Notes under the pieces: generated by a model | The model's database searches: none | Told to the model about the DNA's origin: nothing | What the model saw: the letters and a program-made list of their open reading frames with translations, nothing else | Part shown: piece by piece, positions 24,099 through 34,013 of the stretch | Layout: each line of letters opens with the position of its first letter | Numbering within the stretch: position 1 is the first letter of the stretch | Source of the DNA: Pseudomonadota bacterium | Lineage (GTDB): Bacteria; Pseudomonadota; Gammaproteobacteria; Burkholderiales; Burkholderiaceae_C | Reading direction: 5' to 3' | Assembly: GCA_020161145.1 (NCBI GenBank) | Contig: JAIUPQ010000001.1 | Coordinates: forward strand, 372,001 to 436,000 | Length of the DNA: 64,000 nt | Program-made: the position numbers and the translations under genes

Positions 24099-25424
24099 AT
24101 GGTCTGGTTTGCCCCGCGCGTGCTGCTGACCATGCTGGCTGCCCTGTTCGGCGGCTGGCTGGGCGAGTGGCTGGCCACCCAGTGGGCGCTGCCCACCATC
24201 CCTGTCACCCTGATGGGCGCCACGTTGGGCGTGGGCCTGTTCGTGGCCCGGGACGCCTGGCGTGGCAGCCGCCTGTCGGCCTGGCTGAGCCGGCCCGAGG
24301 GGGGGGCGCCGGTGAGCAGCCTGGGCCTGTGGGGTGACCTGGCCGTGCGCGCCGAGCGTGCCCTGCGGGCGCGCGAGCGCGACACCGCGCAAGAGCGCGA
24401 GCGCCTGACCCAGTTTTTGCAGGCCATCGAGGCCTCGCCCAACGGCGTGGTGCTGCTCGATGCCGGCGACCACATCACCTGGTGCAGCCGCGTGGCGGCC
24501 GACCACCTGGGCCTGCAGGTGGAGCGCGACCTGTTGCAGCGCATCACCAACCTGGTGCGGGCGCCGGCCTTCGTGCAATACCTGGCCGATCCCCGGCCGG
24601 AGCAGACCGTGGTCATTCCGGCGCCGCAGGGCAATGGCCAGCTGTCGCTGATGCTGCGCCGCTATGGCACCGAGGGCCAGCGTCTGCTGCTGGTCCAGGA
24701 CGTCACCGTGCGCGAGCGCCAGGAGGCCATGCGGCGCGACTTCGTGGCCAACGTCTCGCACGAAATCCGCACCCCGCTGACCGTGCTCAGCGGTTTTGTC
24801 GAGACCATGCACACACTGCCGCTGACCGAGGTTGAACGCGACCGCGTGCTCGTCCTCATGTCCCAGCAGACCCAGCGCATGCAGACGCTGGTGGGCGACC
24901 TGCTGACGCTGGCCCGGCTCGAAGGCAGTCCGCGCCCGGCCGTTGATGACTGGGCGCCTTTGGCGCGCGTGGGGCAGGCCGTCGAGGCCGAGGCCCGCGG
25001 GCTTTCGGCCGGCGCCCACCATCTCAGCTTCGAATGGGGTGAGGCGCTGGAGGTGGGCGGCGCCGAGGCCGAGCTGGCCAGTGCCCTGGCCAACCTGGTC
25101 AACAACGCCGTGCGCTACACCCCGGCCGGTGGCACGGTGCGCATCAAGGCCCAGCGGGCCCACGACGGCGCGCTGCACATCGCCGTGACCGACACCGGCC
25201 CCGGCATTGCGGCCGAGCACCTGCCCCGGCTGACCGAGCGCTTCTACCGGGTGGACAGCAGCCGCTCGCGCGAAACCGGTGGCACCGGGCTGGGCCTGTC
25301 CATCGTCAAGCACGTGGCCCAGCGCCATGGTGGCGAGCTGCGCATCGACAGCCTGCCGGGCCGCGGCTCCACCTTTACTTTGGTGCTGCCGCCGACCCGC
25401 CTTCGCGCCGCCACACCCCGGTGA
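24099..25424 (+). CDS. phoR: Phosphate regulon sensor kinase PhoR
   Basis: A 441-residue histidine kinase. It has two short hydrophobic segments at the N-terminus (about 4-22 and 29-50) without a large periplasmic domain, as in E. coli PhoR, a PAS domain (about 105-205, FLQAIEASPNGVVLLDAGD), H-box NVSHEIRTPLTVLSGF (His about 221), N-box LVNNAVRYTPAGG, G1 DTGPGI, F-box RFYRVDSSRS and G2 GTGLGLSIV. It senses phosphate via PstSCAB-PhoU. The last 50 bases overlap the convergent glycosyltransferase gene. Confidence 0.96.
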   Translation: MVWFAPRVLLTMLAALFGGWLGEWLATQWALPTIPVTLMGATLGVGLFVARDAWRGSRLSAWLSRPEGGAPVSSLGLWGDLAVRAERALRARERDTAQERERLTQFLQAIEASPNGVVLLDAGDHITWCSRVAADHLGLQVERDLLQRITNLVRAPAFVQYLADPRPEQTVVIPAPQGNGQLSLMLRRYGTEGQRLLLVQDVTVRERQEAMRRDFVANVSHEIRTPLTVLSGFVETMHTLPLTEVERDRVLVLMSQQTQRMQTLVGDLLTLARLEGSPRPAVDDWAPLARVGQAVEAEARGLSAGAHHLSFEWGEALEVGGAEAELASALANLVNNAVRYTPAGGTVRIKAQRAHDGALHIAVTDTGPGIAAEHLPRLTERFYRVDSSRSRETGGTGLGLSIVKHVAQRHGGELRIDSLPGRGSTFTLVLPPTRLRAATPR

Positions 25425-27060
25425 TGTACTGACGATCGGTGGGTTGGCGCACCAAGGCCACCAACTGCCAGCCCGGACGCACCGGTTGGGCTCGGTCCAT
25501 GCGCCAGCGGCTGACCGAGAAACCGCAGTCCGTCGGCGCCACGAGTTTGGTATGCACCTGCCAGCGGTCGGCCGTCACCAGCGCCGCCACGAAGGGGGGC
25601 GGCAGGCCTGTCTGCACGCAAGCCCCCGCCGGCACATGCGGTGCTACCCGGTTGACCCAGGGCGCCAGGCTGCGGGCATAGTTCAGCGGCGGCATCAGCA
25701 GCGTCATCACCAGCAGCCAGGTCAGAGCCACGCCGCCAGCCGGCAGCGCCAGCATCTTCCACAGCGCGTGGCGGTGGCGGGCCGTGCGCCAGCGCACCAG
25801 GGCCAGCCAGGCGATGGTGGCTGCCAGCGCGGGCACCAGCACCCAAAGCGAGATGGTTTGCGGCGCCTTGAATCCGGGCGCCAGCCGCATGATGTTGGCC
25901 AGCGGCTGCGCCGGCACGCCCAGGTAGATGGAGGCCGCCACCACCCAGACGGCAATGGCCGCCGCCGTGAAGAAAAAGACCGAAAACCAATCCATGGCGG
26001 CGCCGGTGCCGCGTGCAAACGTGGGCAGCGCAAACGCTGCCAGCACCGCCAGGCCGGGCAGCATCAGCAGCATCACGCGGTCGGAGCCACCCATGGCCAG
26101 CCAGGCCGGCACCAGCACCGCCAACGTGGCCAGTGGCACCGAGATGTGGCGCTTGCGCAGCTGGCGCCGCCAGCGCCACAGCGTCCACAGCGCCAACGGC
26201 CAGACGGGCCAGGTGAACCAGATGCCGGCGCGGGCCATTTGCAGCAGTGTGCGGGCGTCGTCCGGCGCCACCAGACGCCAATGCCAGGCGCCCAGGCCCA
26301 ACGCCACCAACACGGCGGCCAGTGCGGCGAGAGCCAGCCAGGGCACCAGCGCCCGGGCCGTGGCGTGGCTGCTCAGGGCGCAGACCACGGCCGCCGTCAG
26401 CGCCAGCATCAGCGCCAGCGCAGGTGCACCGCTGGCGGCCAGCATGGGCAGCAGCAACAGCACCGCCGTGCGGGCCAGACTGGGCCGCTTGGGCACCACG
26501 GCCAGCGCCCAGATCAGCCCGGTGACCAGCGCCAACTGCATCAACTCGGGCGTGGTCTCGTGGCCCAGCTCCAGCAGGCCCAGCGAGGCCATCAGCGCCA
26601 GCAGCGCACCGTCGGCCAGCGCGCGGGCGTAGTCGACCTCGCTGGCCTCGCCGCCAAAGGCAAACGCCACCGGCAACGCGGGCTCGGTGCGCGCCAGGTG
26701 GTAGGTGGCGTACCAGACGCCGCCCAGGCAGGCGCCCAGCAGCAGCGCAAACGGCAGCCGCACCGCCAGCGCCGCGTCCAGCCAGGGCGTGGTCAGCCAG
26801 ATGGCTGCGGCGCCCAGCCAATGCGGCAGCAGCGCCGCATCGGGGTGGGCGCCGCCCAGCGTCGGCGCCAGCCATGGGCTCTGGCCATGGGCCAGCGACC
26901 ACATGTAGCCGTAAGCCGTCAGGTCGGCGTTGCGCCAGGGGTCGCGCCCCAGCACGCCCGGCAGCACATAGGCGGCGATCAGCGACCACAGCGCCCAGCG
27001 CGGCAGGCGCGCGGCTGCGCGCTGGGTGACGAGGGCGGGGGAGGGTTGGGTGCTGCTCAT
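25375..27060 (-). CDS. Polytopic membrane glycosyltransferase-like protein (GT-C fold, ArnT/PMT type)
   Basis: A 561-residue inner-membrane protein with roughly a dozen hydrophobic segments. The first long loop carries GRDPWRNADLTAYGYMWSLAHG, similar in place and composition to the acidic active-site loop of ArnT/PMT-type lipid-linked sugar transferases, and the C-terminal 100 residues are soluble (ACVQTGLPPPFVAALVTADRWQV onward). It may glycosylate lipid A or another surface acceptor; donor and acceptor are unknown. It is convergent with phoR, overlapping by 50 bp. Its start at 27060 is 10 bp from the L31 terminator, so it likely has its own weak promoter or depends on read-through. Confidence 0.7.
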   Translation of the reverse strand: MSSTQPSPALVTQRAAARLPRWALWSLIAAYVLPGVLGRDPWRNADLTAYGYMWSLAHGQSPWLAPTLGGAHPDAALLPHWLGAAAIWLTTPWLDAALAVRLPFALLLGACLGGVWYATYHLARTEPALPVAFAFGGEASEVDYARALADGALLALMASLGLLELGHETTPELMQLALVTGLIWALAVVPKRPSLARTAVLLLLPMLAASGAPALALMLALTAAVVCALSSHATARALVPWLALAALAAVLVALGLGAWHWRLVAPDDARTLLQMARAGIWFTWPVWPLALWTLWRWRRQLRKRHISVPLATLAVLVPAWLAMGGSDRVMLLMLPGLAVLAAFALPTFARGTGAAMDWFSVFFFTAAAIAVWVVAASIYLGVPAQPLANIMRLAPGFKAPQTISLWVLVPALAATIAWLALVRWRTARHRHALWKMLALPAGGVALTWLLVMTLLMPPLNYARSLAPWVNRVAPHVPAGACVQTGLPPPFVAALVTADRWQVHTKLVAPTDCGFSVSRWRMDRAQPVRPGWQLVALVRQPTDRQYITGVWRREGGSAAAPK

Positions 27061-27069
27061 GGGGTCAAC

Positions 27070-27096
27070 AAAAAAGGCAGCCTGGGCTGCCTTTTT
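27070..27096 (-). terminator. Intrinsic terminator of rpmE
   Basis: AAAAAGGCAGC (27071-27081) pairs perfectly with GCTGCCTTTTT (27086-27096) around a 4-nt loop, with U-runs on both sides. It is 30 bp past the L31 stop codon. Confidence 0.88.
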
Positions 27097-27126
27097 GATG
27101 ATAGCGAGTGATGTGCTCGCAACCGC

Positions 27127-27387
27127 TTACTTCTTGCCGCTGAGGTGGGCAAACTTGTTGCGGAACTTCTCGACGCGGCCGCCCAGCGTGTCCACGCTCT
27201 TTTGCTGGCCGGTGTAGAAGGGGTGCGACTCGCTGCTGGTTTCCAGCTTGAAGAGGGGCAACTCGCGGCCGTCATCCATCTTCACCATCTCTTTGGCCTG
27301 CGCGCACGAGCGCGTGACGAACTTGAAACCGTTGGAGAGGTCCACGAAGCAGACGTCGCGGTAGTTGGGGTGGATGCCTTCTTTCAT
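27127..27387 (-). CDS. rpmE2: 50S ribosomal protein L31, type B
   Basis: An 86-residue L31. The N-terminus [27 protein letters not shown] matches the type B (zinc-independent) group: the CxxC zinc ribbon is absent, the protein is longer than type A (about 70), and the tail [20 protein letters not shown] is typical. ATG at 27387 has AAAGG upstream; an in-frame start 24 codons earlier lies in the promoter region. In this order of bacteria it commonly lies after rho; here a MATE gene and an outer-membrane protein gene separate them. Confidence 0.95.
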   Translation of the reverse strand: MKEGIHPNYRDVCFVDLSNGFKFVTRSCAQAKEMVKMDDGRELPLFKLETSSESHPFYTGQQKSVDTLGGRVEKFRNKFAHLSGKK

Positions 27388-27485
27388 GGCCTGGCCTTTC
27401 GCTCTTCTTTCGCGTGTTCGCGAGTTGCTGCGGCAGCCACCCGGCACCATGCCAGGCACTTGCCACCACTAGGGGGGAACCGCGC

Positions 27486-27491
27486 ATTATA
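27486..27491 (-). promoter_or_regulatory. -10 box upstream of rpmE
   Basis: A perfect TATAAT on the minus strand about 100 bases upstream of the L31 start. No convincing -35 box is seen at the proper spacing. Confidence 0.4.
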
Positions 27492-27505
27492 GCCATAATG
27501 CCACG

Positions 27506-28267
27506 ATGATGCACCCTGTCTTGTTCGCGGCGGCGCTGCTCGCGGCCGTCAACGTCCACGCCGCCGAGGCCTTCGACGCCGACCGACCGGACGAGTCCGA
27601 GTCGGCCGAGGTGGTGGGCGACGGGTATTTCCAGGTTGAGACCAGCGTCATGTCCGAGCGGGTCAGGGCCGACGACGGCCGAAGGGTCACGCGCCAGAGC
27701 ACGCCCACGCTGCTGCGCCTGGGCGTGGCCGAAGACTGGGAGCTGCGGCTGGAGACGGATGGTCGGCTGCGCGAGGGCGGCATCAACGGCTGGGCCGACC
27801 TGTCGCTGGGCGTCAAATGGCACAGTCAGGACGGCGACGAAGAGGCGTGGCGCCCCAGCATGGCCTGGCTGGCGCATCTGGACTTGACCACGGGCGCGGC
27901 GGCCTTTCGTGCGCCCGGCTTGCGCCCCTCGCTGCGCGTGGTGGCCGAGTGGGAGTTGCCGGCGGGTGGGTCGCTCTCGGTGATGCCCGGCGTGTTCAGC
28001 GCCCGCGACGAGGCCGGCGCGCGGTATGTGGGCGGCATCCTGGCCGTGGCGTTGGGGCGCGCGTTCACACCGCGCCTCAAGGGCTTTGTCGAGGTGGCTG
28101 CCGGGCAACTGGCCGGCAGCCGCCATGGCGGCGACGAGTGGCTGCTGGATGGCGGCCTGATCTACCTGCTGACGCCCACCGTCCAGATCGACGTGGCCCT
28201 CTACAAAGGGCTGACGGCCAGCGCGGCGGACAGCGGCTGGACGGCGGGGCTGTCGGTGCGCTATTGA
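27506..28267 (+). CDS. Predicted outer-membrane beta-barrel protein (phenol MetA-pathway/transporter-like)
   Basis: A 253-residue protein with a signal peptide (cleavage near VHA-AE), then alternating short beta strands: FQVETSVMSERV, TPTLLRLGVAEDWELRLETDG, LSLGVKWH, ending in aromatic [11 protein letters not shown], the usual C-terminal signature of outer-membrane barrels. The N-terminal DADRPDESESAEVVGDGYFQVE pattern matches the broad family annotated as transporter/putative MetA-pathway of phenol degradation, whose function is not established. ATG at 27506 is doubled (ATGATG); the ribosome site is weak. It overlaps the convergent MATE gene by 7 bp. Confidence 0.7.
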   Translation: MMHPVLFAAALLAAVNVHAAEAFDADRPDESESAEVVGDGYFQVETSVMSERVRADDGRRVTRQSTPTLLRLGVAEDWELRLETDGRLREGGINGWADLSLGVKWHSQDGDEEAWRPSMAWLAHLDLTTGAAAFRAPGLRPSLRVVAEWELPAGGSLSVMPGVFSARDEAGARYVGGILAVALGRAFTPRLKGFVEVAAGQLAGSRHGGDEWLLDGGLIYLLTPTVQIDVALYKGLTASAADSGWTAGLSVRY

Positions 28268-29595
28268 CGAGCCAGTCGCTGCGCGCTGCGATGAAAGCGC
28301 CAGCCCAGCAACACGGCGGCGCAGACGAGACCTGCGATCAGGCCCAGCCACATGCCACGCGGTCCCCAGCCCAGGCCCAGCCCCAGCAGCGCGCCCACCG
28401 GCATACCCACGCCCCAGTAGGCCAGCGCCGCCAGCAGCATGGGCACGCGGGTGTCTTTGAGGCCGCGCAGCGCGCCGGCAAACAGCACCTGAATGCTGTC
28501 GGGAAACTGGAACACCGCCGCATGCAGCAGCAGCAGCGCGGCCAGCGTGGCCACGGCCGCGTCCTGGGTGTAGCGGGCGACGATGGCGTTGTGGCCGAAC
28601 AGCAGCAGCAGGCCGGTCACCGTCGCCATGACCAGTGCCAGCGTGAGCCCGGCGCGAGCCGCCTGGCGCACGCCATGCGCGTCGCCCCGTCCCACGGCAT
28701 GACCCACGCGCACGGTGGTGGCCTCGGCGATGCCGAACGGAATCATGAAGCACAGGCTGGCCACGTTGATGGCGATCTGGTGGGCGGCCGCCGGTACCTC
28801 ACCCAGGCGGCCAATCAGCAGCGCGGTGGTGATGAAGAGGCCGCCCTCCATGGTCACCGTCACGCCAATGGGCAGGCCGGTGGCCAGCAGGCTGCGCAGG
28901 TCGGCCCAGCGGGGCGGCTCCAGGTGGGCGAACAGCCCCAGATCGGCAAAGCGCCGTGTGCGGCGCAGATAGAGCGTGAAACCCAGTGCCTGTGCCCACA
29001 TCATCAGGCTGGACGCCAGGCCCAGGCCGCCCGCGCCCATTTCGGGCAGGCCCAGGCGGCCGAACGTCAGCGCCCAACCAAGAGGCACCAGCAGCGCCAG
29101 GCCGGCGAAGCCCAGCACCAGCGTGGGCACGGACCAGTGCAGGCCGTCGCACAGGTAGCGCATGGTCAGGTAGACGGTCAGCGCGGGCATGCCCCAGCGG
29201 ATGCCGTGCAAAAACGCCGTGGCGCCGGCGCGCAACTCGGGCGCGATGCCCAGGTGGCCCAGCCCCAGCGGCGCCAGTGTCAGCAGCAGCGCCATCAGCA
29301 TGCCCAGGCCCAGGGCCAGCCACAGGGCCTGGCGAAACAGCGGCGCAATCTCGGTGCGCCGGCCGGCGGCATCGAGTTGCGACACCGACGGCGGCAGCGC
29401 CATCAGCGTGCCCAGCACCACCAGCAGCGGCAGAAAGTAGATGGCCGTGCCCACCGAGACGCCGGCCAACGTCGCCGTGCCATGCTGGCCGGCGATGATG
29501 GCGTCCACCGTGCCCACGAGGCCGGTGGCCAGATGGCCACCCACCAGTGGCAGCGCCAGGCCCGCGGTGCGGGTCAGATCGTGGCGCAGGGTCAA
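28261..29595 (-). CDS. MATE family multidrug/Na+ antiporter (NorM-like)
   Basis: A 444-residue membrane protein with 12 predicted helices in two related halves. Family marks include [24 protein letters not shown] at the N-terminus, [37 protein letters not shown] in the second half, and [19 protein letters not shown]-like [17 protein letters not shown]. NorM proteins expel cationic drugs using Na+ or H+. The start is a TTG at 29595 overlapping the rho stop (TTGA), with AGAGG just upstream inside rho, so it is probably translationally coupled to rho. Confidence 0.9.
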   Translation of the reverse strand: MTLRHDLTRTAGLALPLVGGHLATGLVGTVDAIIAGQHGTATLAGVSVGTAIYFLPLLVVLGTLMALPPSVSQLDAAGRRTEIAPLFRQALWLALGLGMLMALLLTLAPLGLGHLGIAPELRAGATAFLHGIRWGMPALTVYLTMRYLCDGLHWSVPTLVLGFAGLALLVPLGWALTFGRLGLPEMGAGGLGLASSLMMWAQALGFTLYLRRTRRFADLGLFAHLEPPRWADLRSLLATGLPIGVTVTMEGGLFITTALLIGRLGEVPAAAHQIAINVASLCFMIPFGIAEATTVRVGHAVGRGDAHGVRQAARAGLTLALVMATVTGLLLLFGHNAIVARYTQDAAVATLAALLLLHAAVFQFPDSIQVLFAGALRGLKDTRVPMLLAALAYWGVGMPVGALLGLGLGWGPRGMWLGLIAGLVCAAVLLGWRFHRSAQRLARQ

Positions 29596-30857
29596 CCGCC
29601 TCTTCGCATCATGTCGAAGAAGTCGAGGTTGGTCTTGCTGGCCTTCATCTTGTCGAGGATGAACTCCATCGCCTCGATCTCATCCATGTTGTAGAGCAGC
29701 TTGCGCAGGATCCAGCTTTTTTGCAGGATCTCGGGCTTGAGCAGCAGCTCTTCGCGGCGCGTGCCGCTCTTGTTGATGAGGATGGAGGGGTAGACGCGCT
29801 TTTCGGCCATGCGGCGGTCGAGGTGAATCTCGCAGTTGCCGGTGCCTTTGAACTCTTCGTAGATCACCTCGTCCATCTTGGATCCGGTGTCGATCAGCGC
29901 GGTGCCGATGATGGTCAGGCTGCCGCCTTCTTCCACGTTGCGGGCGGCGCCAAAGAAGCGCTTGGGGCGTTGCAGCGCATTGGCGTCCACACCGCCAGTC
30001 AGCACCTTGCCCGAACTGGGCAGCACGTTGTTGTAGGCGCGGGCCAGGCGGGTGATGGAGTCCAGCAGGATGACCACGTCCTTGCCCAGCTCGGTCAGGC
30101 GCTTGGCGCGCTCGATGACCATCTCGGCCACCTGCACGTGGCGGGCGGCCGGCTCGTCGAAGGTGGAAGAGATGACCTCGCCGCGCACCGTGCGCAGCAT
30201 CTCGGTCACTTCTTCGGGGCGCTCATCGACCAGCAGCACGATGAGGTGGATCTCGGGGTGATTGGCCACCAGCGCATGGGCGATGGACTTCATCATCTCG
30301 GTCTTGCCGGTCTTGGGCTGGGCCACCAGCAGCGCGCGCTGGCCTTTGCCGATGGGCGCGATCAGGTCGATGATGCGGCCGGTGATGTTCTCGTCGCCCT
30401 TGAAGTTCTCACGCTCCAGCCTGAACGCCTCTTTCGGGAAGAGCGGCGTCAGGTTCTCGAACATGATCTTGTGCTTGTTCTGCTCGGGCGTCAGGCCGTT
30501 GACCCGGTCCACCTTGACCAGCGCGAAGTAACGCTCGCCGTCCTTGGGCACGCGCACCTCGCCTTCCACCAGATCGCCGGTGTGCAGGTTGAAGCGGCGC
30601 ACCTGGCTGGGTGAGAGGTAGATGTCGTCCGTCGACGCCATGTAGCTGGTGTCGATGGAGCGCAGAAACCCGAAACCATCGGGCAGCACCTCGAGCACGC
30701 CGTCGCCGAACACCTGTTCGCCGGCCTTGGCGCGCTTTTTCATGATGGCGAACATCAGCTCCTGCTTGCGCATGCGGCTGACGTTTTCGATTTCGAGCGC
30801 CTCGCCCATTTCAATCAGGGCAGAGACGTGCAGGGCTTTGAGTTCGGCAAGATGCAT
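29592..30857 (-). CDS. rho: Transcription termination factor Rho
   Basis: A 421-residue hexameric RNA helicase. The N-terminal helical domain starts [19 protein letters not shown], the cold-shock-like RNA-binding domain contains DGFGFLRS (about 60-67) and [12 protein letters not shown], Walker A is [11 protein letters not shown] (about 176-186), and Q/R-loop motifs are [13 protein letters not shown] and [14 protein letters not shown] at 30857 gives the standard N-terminus. It lies downstream of trxA in the same direction with a 153-bp gap, and its stop overlaps the MATE start. Confidence 0.98.
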   Translation of the reverse strand: MHLAELKALHVSALIEMGEALEIENVSRMRKQELMFAIMKKRAKAGEQVFGDGVLEVLPDGFGFLRSIDTSYMASTDDIYLSPSQVRRFNLHTGDLVEGEVRVPKDGERYFALVKVDRVNGLTPEQNKHKIMFENLTPLFPKEAFRLERENFKGDENITGRIIDLIAPIGKGQRALLVAQPKTGKTEMMKSIAHALVANHPEIHLIVLLVDERPEEVTEMLRTVRGEVISSTFDEPAARHVQVAEMVIERAKRLTELGKDVVILLDSITRLARAYNNVLPSSGKVLTGGVDANALQRPKRFFGAARNVEEGGSLTIIGTALIDTGSKMDEVIYEEFKGTGNCEIHLDRRMAEKRVYPSILINKSGTRREELLLKPEILQKSWILRKLLYNMDEIEAMEFILDKMKASKTNLDFFDMMRRGG

Positions 30858-30935
30858 GGCGACGGCACCTGGTTGCAGGTGGTCCTGAAGCATGAGGAAG
30901 AAGGGGAAGGGGGCGGCCAGCTTGCTGGCCGGGCG
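30858..30935 (-). promoter_or_regulatory. Pyrimidine-rich rho leader with stem-loop
   Basis: On the minus strand the sequence before rho has a stem-loop (CGGCCAGC/GCTGGCCG, 30914-30931) followed by an almost G-free C/U tract (about 30892-30913, CCCCCTTCCCCTTCTTCC). Such tracts resemble rut sites; E. coli rho is autoregulated by Rho-dependent attenuation in its leader. Confidence 0.4.
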
Positions 30936-31010
30936 GGCGCCGCATCCGCTGGGGAGAGGCGCCTCGCAGGGCGACTCCGCGCGCTTGGCACGGGCCGCCT
31001 TGGGAAGAGA

Positions 31011-31340
31011 TTATAGATTGGCGTCTATGAACTGCGTCAACTGGGCCTTGGAGGCCGCGCCAACTTTGGTCGCCACGGGTTGGCCGCCCTTGAACAGCAT
31101 CAGCGTGGGAATGCCGCGGATGCCGAACTTGGCCGGCACGTCGCGGTTGGCGTCCACGTCCAGCTTGGCAATCTGGAGCTTGTCGCCATAGACCGGCGCC
31201 AGCTCGTCCAGCACCGGGGCAATCATCTTGCACGGGCCACACCAGGTGGCCCAATAGTCCACCAGCACGGGGGTGGGCGAATTCAGCACGTCGGCTTCAA
31301 ACGAAGCGTCGGTGATGTGTTTGATCAGGGGGCTGCTCAT
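31011..31340 (-). CDS. trxA: Thioredoxin 1
   Basis: A 109-residue thioredoxin, the same length as E. coli TrxA. The active site WCGPC is in [20 protein letters not shown] (about residues 31-35), the cis-Pro loop is [11 protein letters not shown] and the helix-4 tail is [13 protein letters not shown]. It reduces disulfides in cytosolic proteins such as ribonucleotide reductase. ATG at 31340 gives the standard N-terminus; reading further upstream in frame runs into the opposite-strand addB gene. rho is the next gene downstream. Confidence 0.97.
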   Translation of the reverse strand: MSSPLIKHITDASFEADVLNSPTPVLVDYWATWCGPCKMIAPVLDELAPVYGDKLQIAKLDVDANRDVPAKFGIRGIPTLMLFKGGQPVATKVGAASKAQLTQFIDANL

Positions 31341-31404
31341 CGCGAATCCTTGGCAGAAAGGCGCCCGGCGGCTGACCGCGGGCAGGGCAGAATGATTGTG
31401 ACAT

Positions 31405-33951
31405 ATGGCCCCATCGCTCGCGCCCACCACCCGAGGTCTGCCGCCAGGCCCCGCCGACGCAGCCTGGTGGCGCACGGCGGCCCAGGCGGTGCTGGAGGCC
31501 GCCCGGGCGCAGGGTTCGTTGGCGCGCGATGCCGTCTGGCTGTTGCCGTTTGCGGCCTTGCTGCCGCTGGCGCGCCGGGCGACGGTCGAGCTGGGCGGCT
31601 GGCCGCCGCGCATCGAAACCCCGCAGACGCTGGCTGCCCAACTGGCTCCTGCGCCGGCCACGCCGCCCGGGGCCTACAGCGGCGATGCCCGGCGTGATAC
31701 GTTGCGTGCCCGCCAACTGATGCGTGCCACCGCCTGGGGGCGTACCTGGGCGCAGCGCGACGCCGGGGCGTTCGACGCTGCCCAGGCCAGCTTGCTGACC
31801 ACCGCCCGCACACTGGCCAGCCACGCCGCCACGCTGGCGCCGGCCGAGCGGCCGGCCTGGTGGCAGGCCGCGCGTGAACTGCTTGCGCCCCAGGCTGCCT
31901 ACCGTGAAGGGCAGCTCGCGTTGCTGGCCATCGACTGGGTGGCCGCGCACGACGCTGCGGCCACCGACGTGCTGTTCGACCTGCGCCCCGGCTTGCTGGT
32001 GGCGTTGCAGGCCGGCGGTGCCGACGCCCTGACCGAGCGCCTGCTGGCCGCCCAGGCCGCGCGCGGCGCTGCGGCGCTGCGCCTGCTGGCCGATGCGCCC
32101 GCCAGCACGCCGTGGTGGACCGTGGCGTCCGCTCCGCCGGCTCTGGCCGCGTTCACCGACGCCGAGACCGAGGCCCAGGCCGTGGCCGCCCGCGTGCTGA
32201 CCGAGTTGCGCCAGGGCCAGCCGGTGGCGCTGGTGGCGCTGGAGCGGCGCGTGGTGCGCCGCGTGCATGCGCTGCTGGCGCGGGCCGGCGCGGCGGTGCA
32301 GGACGACACCGGCTGGCGCCTGCCCACCACCCGGGCTGGCGCCCGGGTGATGCAGGCGCTGCGCGCCGCCCGGGCGCGGCCTGAGGCCACCGACGCCGCC
32401 AGCCGCGACGCCTGGCTGGCCTGGCTCAAAGACACCGACTGGGCCGCGCCTGCTGCCGTCGATGCCCTGGAATCCGCCTGGCGCGGCCGCTCGCTGGCCC
32501 TGGCCCGCCGGGAGCAGGCCGAGGCGCTGTGGGCCGAGGCCGCCGCACACCTCGCACCCTGGCACGACCAACCCCAGCGTCCGCTGGCCGACTGGCTGGC
32601 CTTGCTGGCGCAGGCCGTGCCGACGGACGCCGCCGACCCCGCCGCCGCCGCCGTGGCCCTGGCGCTCACCGCGCCGTCGGGGCTGGTGGCCACGTTGCGG
32701 CTGGACGCCTTCATCACCTGGGTGGATGCCGCGCTGGAGCAAGCCGTCTATGTGCCCCGGCTGACCACGGCGGCCCAGGTGGTCATCACCCCCTTGGCGC
32801 GCGCCATGCTGCGGCCGTTTGCCGCCGTGCTGGTGCCCGGTGCCGATGCCCAGCGCCTGGGCCAAGGCCTTGCCGACGCGGGCCTGCTCACCCCGGCCCA
32901 GGCCGCGCGGTTGGGCCTGCCCACGCCCGATGCCCAGCGCCTGCGCGAGGCCCAGGTGCTGGCCCAACTGTTGCGCCAGCCGCGCCTGGCGCTGAGCTGG
33001 CACCAGGCCGAGGGTGGTCGGCCGCTGGCGCCCAGCCCGCTGCTGGAGCGGCTGGCACTGGCGCAGGGCGGCGGTGCGCTGCCCGCCTGGGATGCCGCCC
33101 CGCCGCAGCGCGCCTGGCCGGCCACGCCGTCCGCGCCGCCGCAGCCCGATGCCTCGGCCGCCGCCTGGCCGGCCTCGCTGTCGGCCAGCGCACTGGCCGC
33201 CTGGCGCGCCTGCCCTTACCAGTTTTTTGCCCGCACGCTGCTGGGTCTGGCCGAAGACGCCGAGCTGGAGGCCGACCGCAGCCGCGCCGACCACGGCTCC
33301 TGGCTGCACGCCACGCTGGATTGCTTTCATGCCAGCCGCAGCGGCATGGACGACGCGGCCGAATTGCGGGCCGCGGCCCGCACGGCGCAGGCCGACCTGG
33401 GCCTTACCGATGCGGCGCTGCTGCCGTTTCGCGCCCTGTTCGACTCGCTGGTGCCGCGTTACCTGGACTGGCTGCACGCCCGCGACGCAGAGGGTTGGCG
33501 GGTCGCGCACAGCGAGGCCACGCGGCGCGGCACGGGCCTGCATGGGCGCATCGACCGCATCGACACCGGCCCCGCCGGCCGTGTGCAACTGCTGGACTAC
33601 AAGAGCGGCAGTGCCAGCCGGTTGAAAGACGGCCTCAAGGCGCCTCTCGAAGACACGCAGTTGATGGTCTATGCCGCGCTGGCCTTGCAAAGCGGCGATG
33701 CCGTGGCCGATGGCCTGGCCGCCGCCTACCTGCCGCTGGGCGAGCGCAGCGGCGCGCTGACCGAGCTGCCCAACCCCGACGTGGCCGAAGCGCTCAGCCT
33801 CTGGTGGCCGGCGGTGGCGGCCGAACTGGCGCGGGGCCGGGCGGGTGAGCCGCTGCGCGCACTGGGTCAGGGCGATACCTGCACCCACTGCCTGGCACGC
33901 GGCCTGTGTCGCCGCGACGCCTGGGCCGACGACGTGGCGCCGTTGCCATGA
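31405..33951 (+). CDS. addB: PD-(D/E)XK nuclease subunit, AddB-like (double-strand break repair)
   Basis: An 848-residue protein. The N-terminal two thirds are Ala-rich and resemble an inactivated helicase. The C-terminal RecB-type nuclease domain (about 590-848) shows [19 protein letters not shown], His in [16 protein letters not shown], Asp-x-Lys in LLDYKSG, and QLMVYAAL. The Cys of ACPYQFF plus [10 protein letters not shown] near the end give the C...C-x2-C-x5-C pattern of the AddB iron-sulfur staple. With AddA it would resect DNA ends for recombination. A 21-codon mini-ORF overlaps its stop. Bacillus AddB is longer; this matches the shorter proteobacterial form. Confidence 0.88.
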   Translation: MAPSLAPTTRGLPPGPADAAWWRTAAQAVLEAARAQGSLARDAVWLLPFAALLPLARRATVELGGWPPRIETPQTLAAQLAPAPATPPGAYSGDARRDTLRARQLMRATAWGRTWAQRDAGAFDAAQASLLTTARTLASHAATLAPAERPAWWQAARELLAPQAAYREGQLALLAIDWVAAHDAAATDVLFDLRPGLLVALQAGGADALTERLLAAQAARGAAALRLLADAPASTPWWTVASAPPALAAFTDAETEAQAVAARVLTELRQGQPVALVALERRVVRRVHALLARAGAAVQDDTGWRLPTTRAGARVMQALRAARARPEATDAASRDAWLAWLKDTDWAAPAAVDALESAWRGRSLALARREQAEALWAEAAAHLAPWHDQPQRPLADWLALLAQAVPTDAADPAAAAVALALTAPSGLVATLRLDAFITWVDAALEQAVYVPRLTTAAQVVITPLARAMLRPFAAVLVPGADAQRLGQGLADAGLLTPAQAARLGLPTPDAQRLREAQVLAQLLRQPRLALSWHQAEGGRPLAPSPLLERLALAQGGGALPAWDAAPPQRAWPATPSAPPQPDASAAAWPASLSASALAAWRACPYQFFARTLLGLAEDAELEADRSRADHGSWLHATLDCFHASRSGMDDAAELRAAARTAQADLGLTDAALLPFRALFDSLVPRYLDWLHARDAEGWRVAHSEATRRGTGLHGRIDRIDTGPAGRVQLLDYKSGSASRLKDGLKAPLEDTQLMVYAALALQSGDAVADGLAAAYLPLGERSGALTELPNPDVAEALSLWWPAVAAELARGRAGEPLRALGQGDTCTHCLARGLCRRDAWADDVAPLP

Positions 33952-34013
33952 GCGCGCCGGGCCGCTCCCAAACGCGAATCCCGCAGCGCGCCGTGCGCAG
34001 GGTAGGGCAATGA
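33948..34013 (+). repeat. Coupling mini-ORF module, copy 2 (addB-addA)
   Basis: A 66-base unit between addB and addA, homologous to 20896-20961. It encodes a 21-residue peptide ([18 protein letters not shown]). Its ATG overlaps the addB stop (33948-33951) and its stop overlaps the addA start (34010-34013). Five residues differ from copy 1 at most; rare Arg codons CGA and AGG are kept in both. Confidence 0.8.

Noticed and set aside
31011-31661. Longer thioredoxin reading of 216 codons.
   Set aside because: The extra N-terminal part is antisense to addB and lacks a signal peptide or homology; the conserved start is at 31340.
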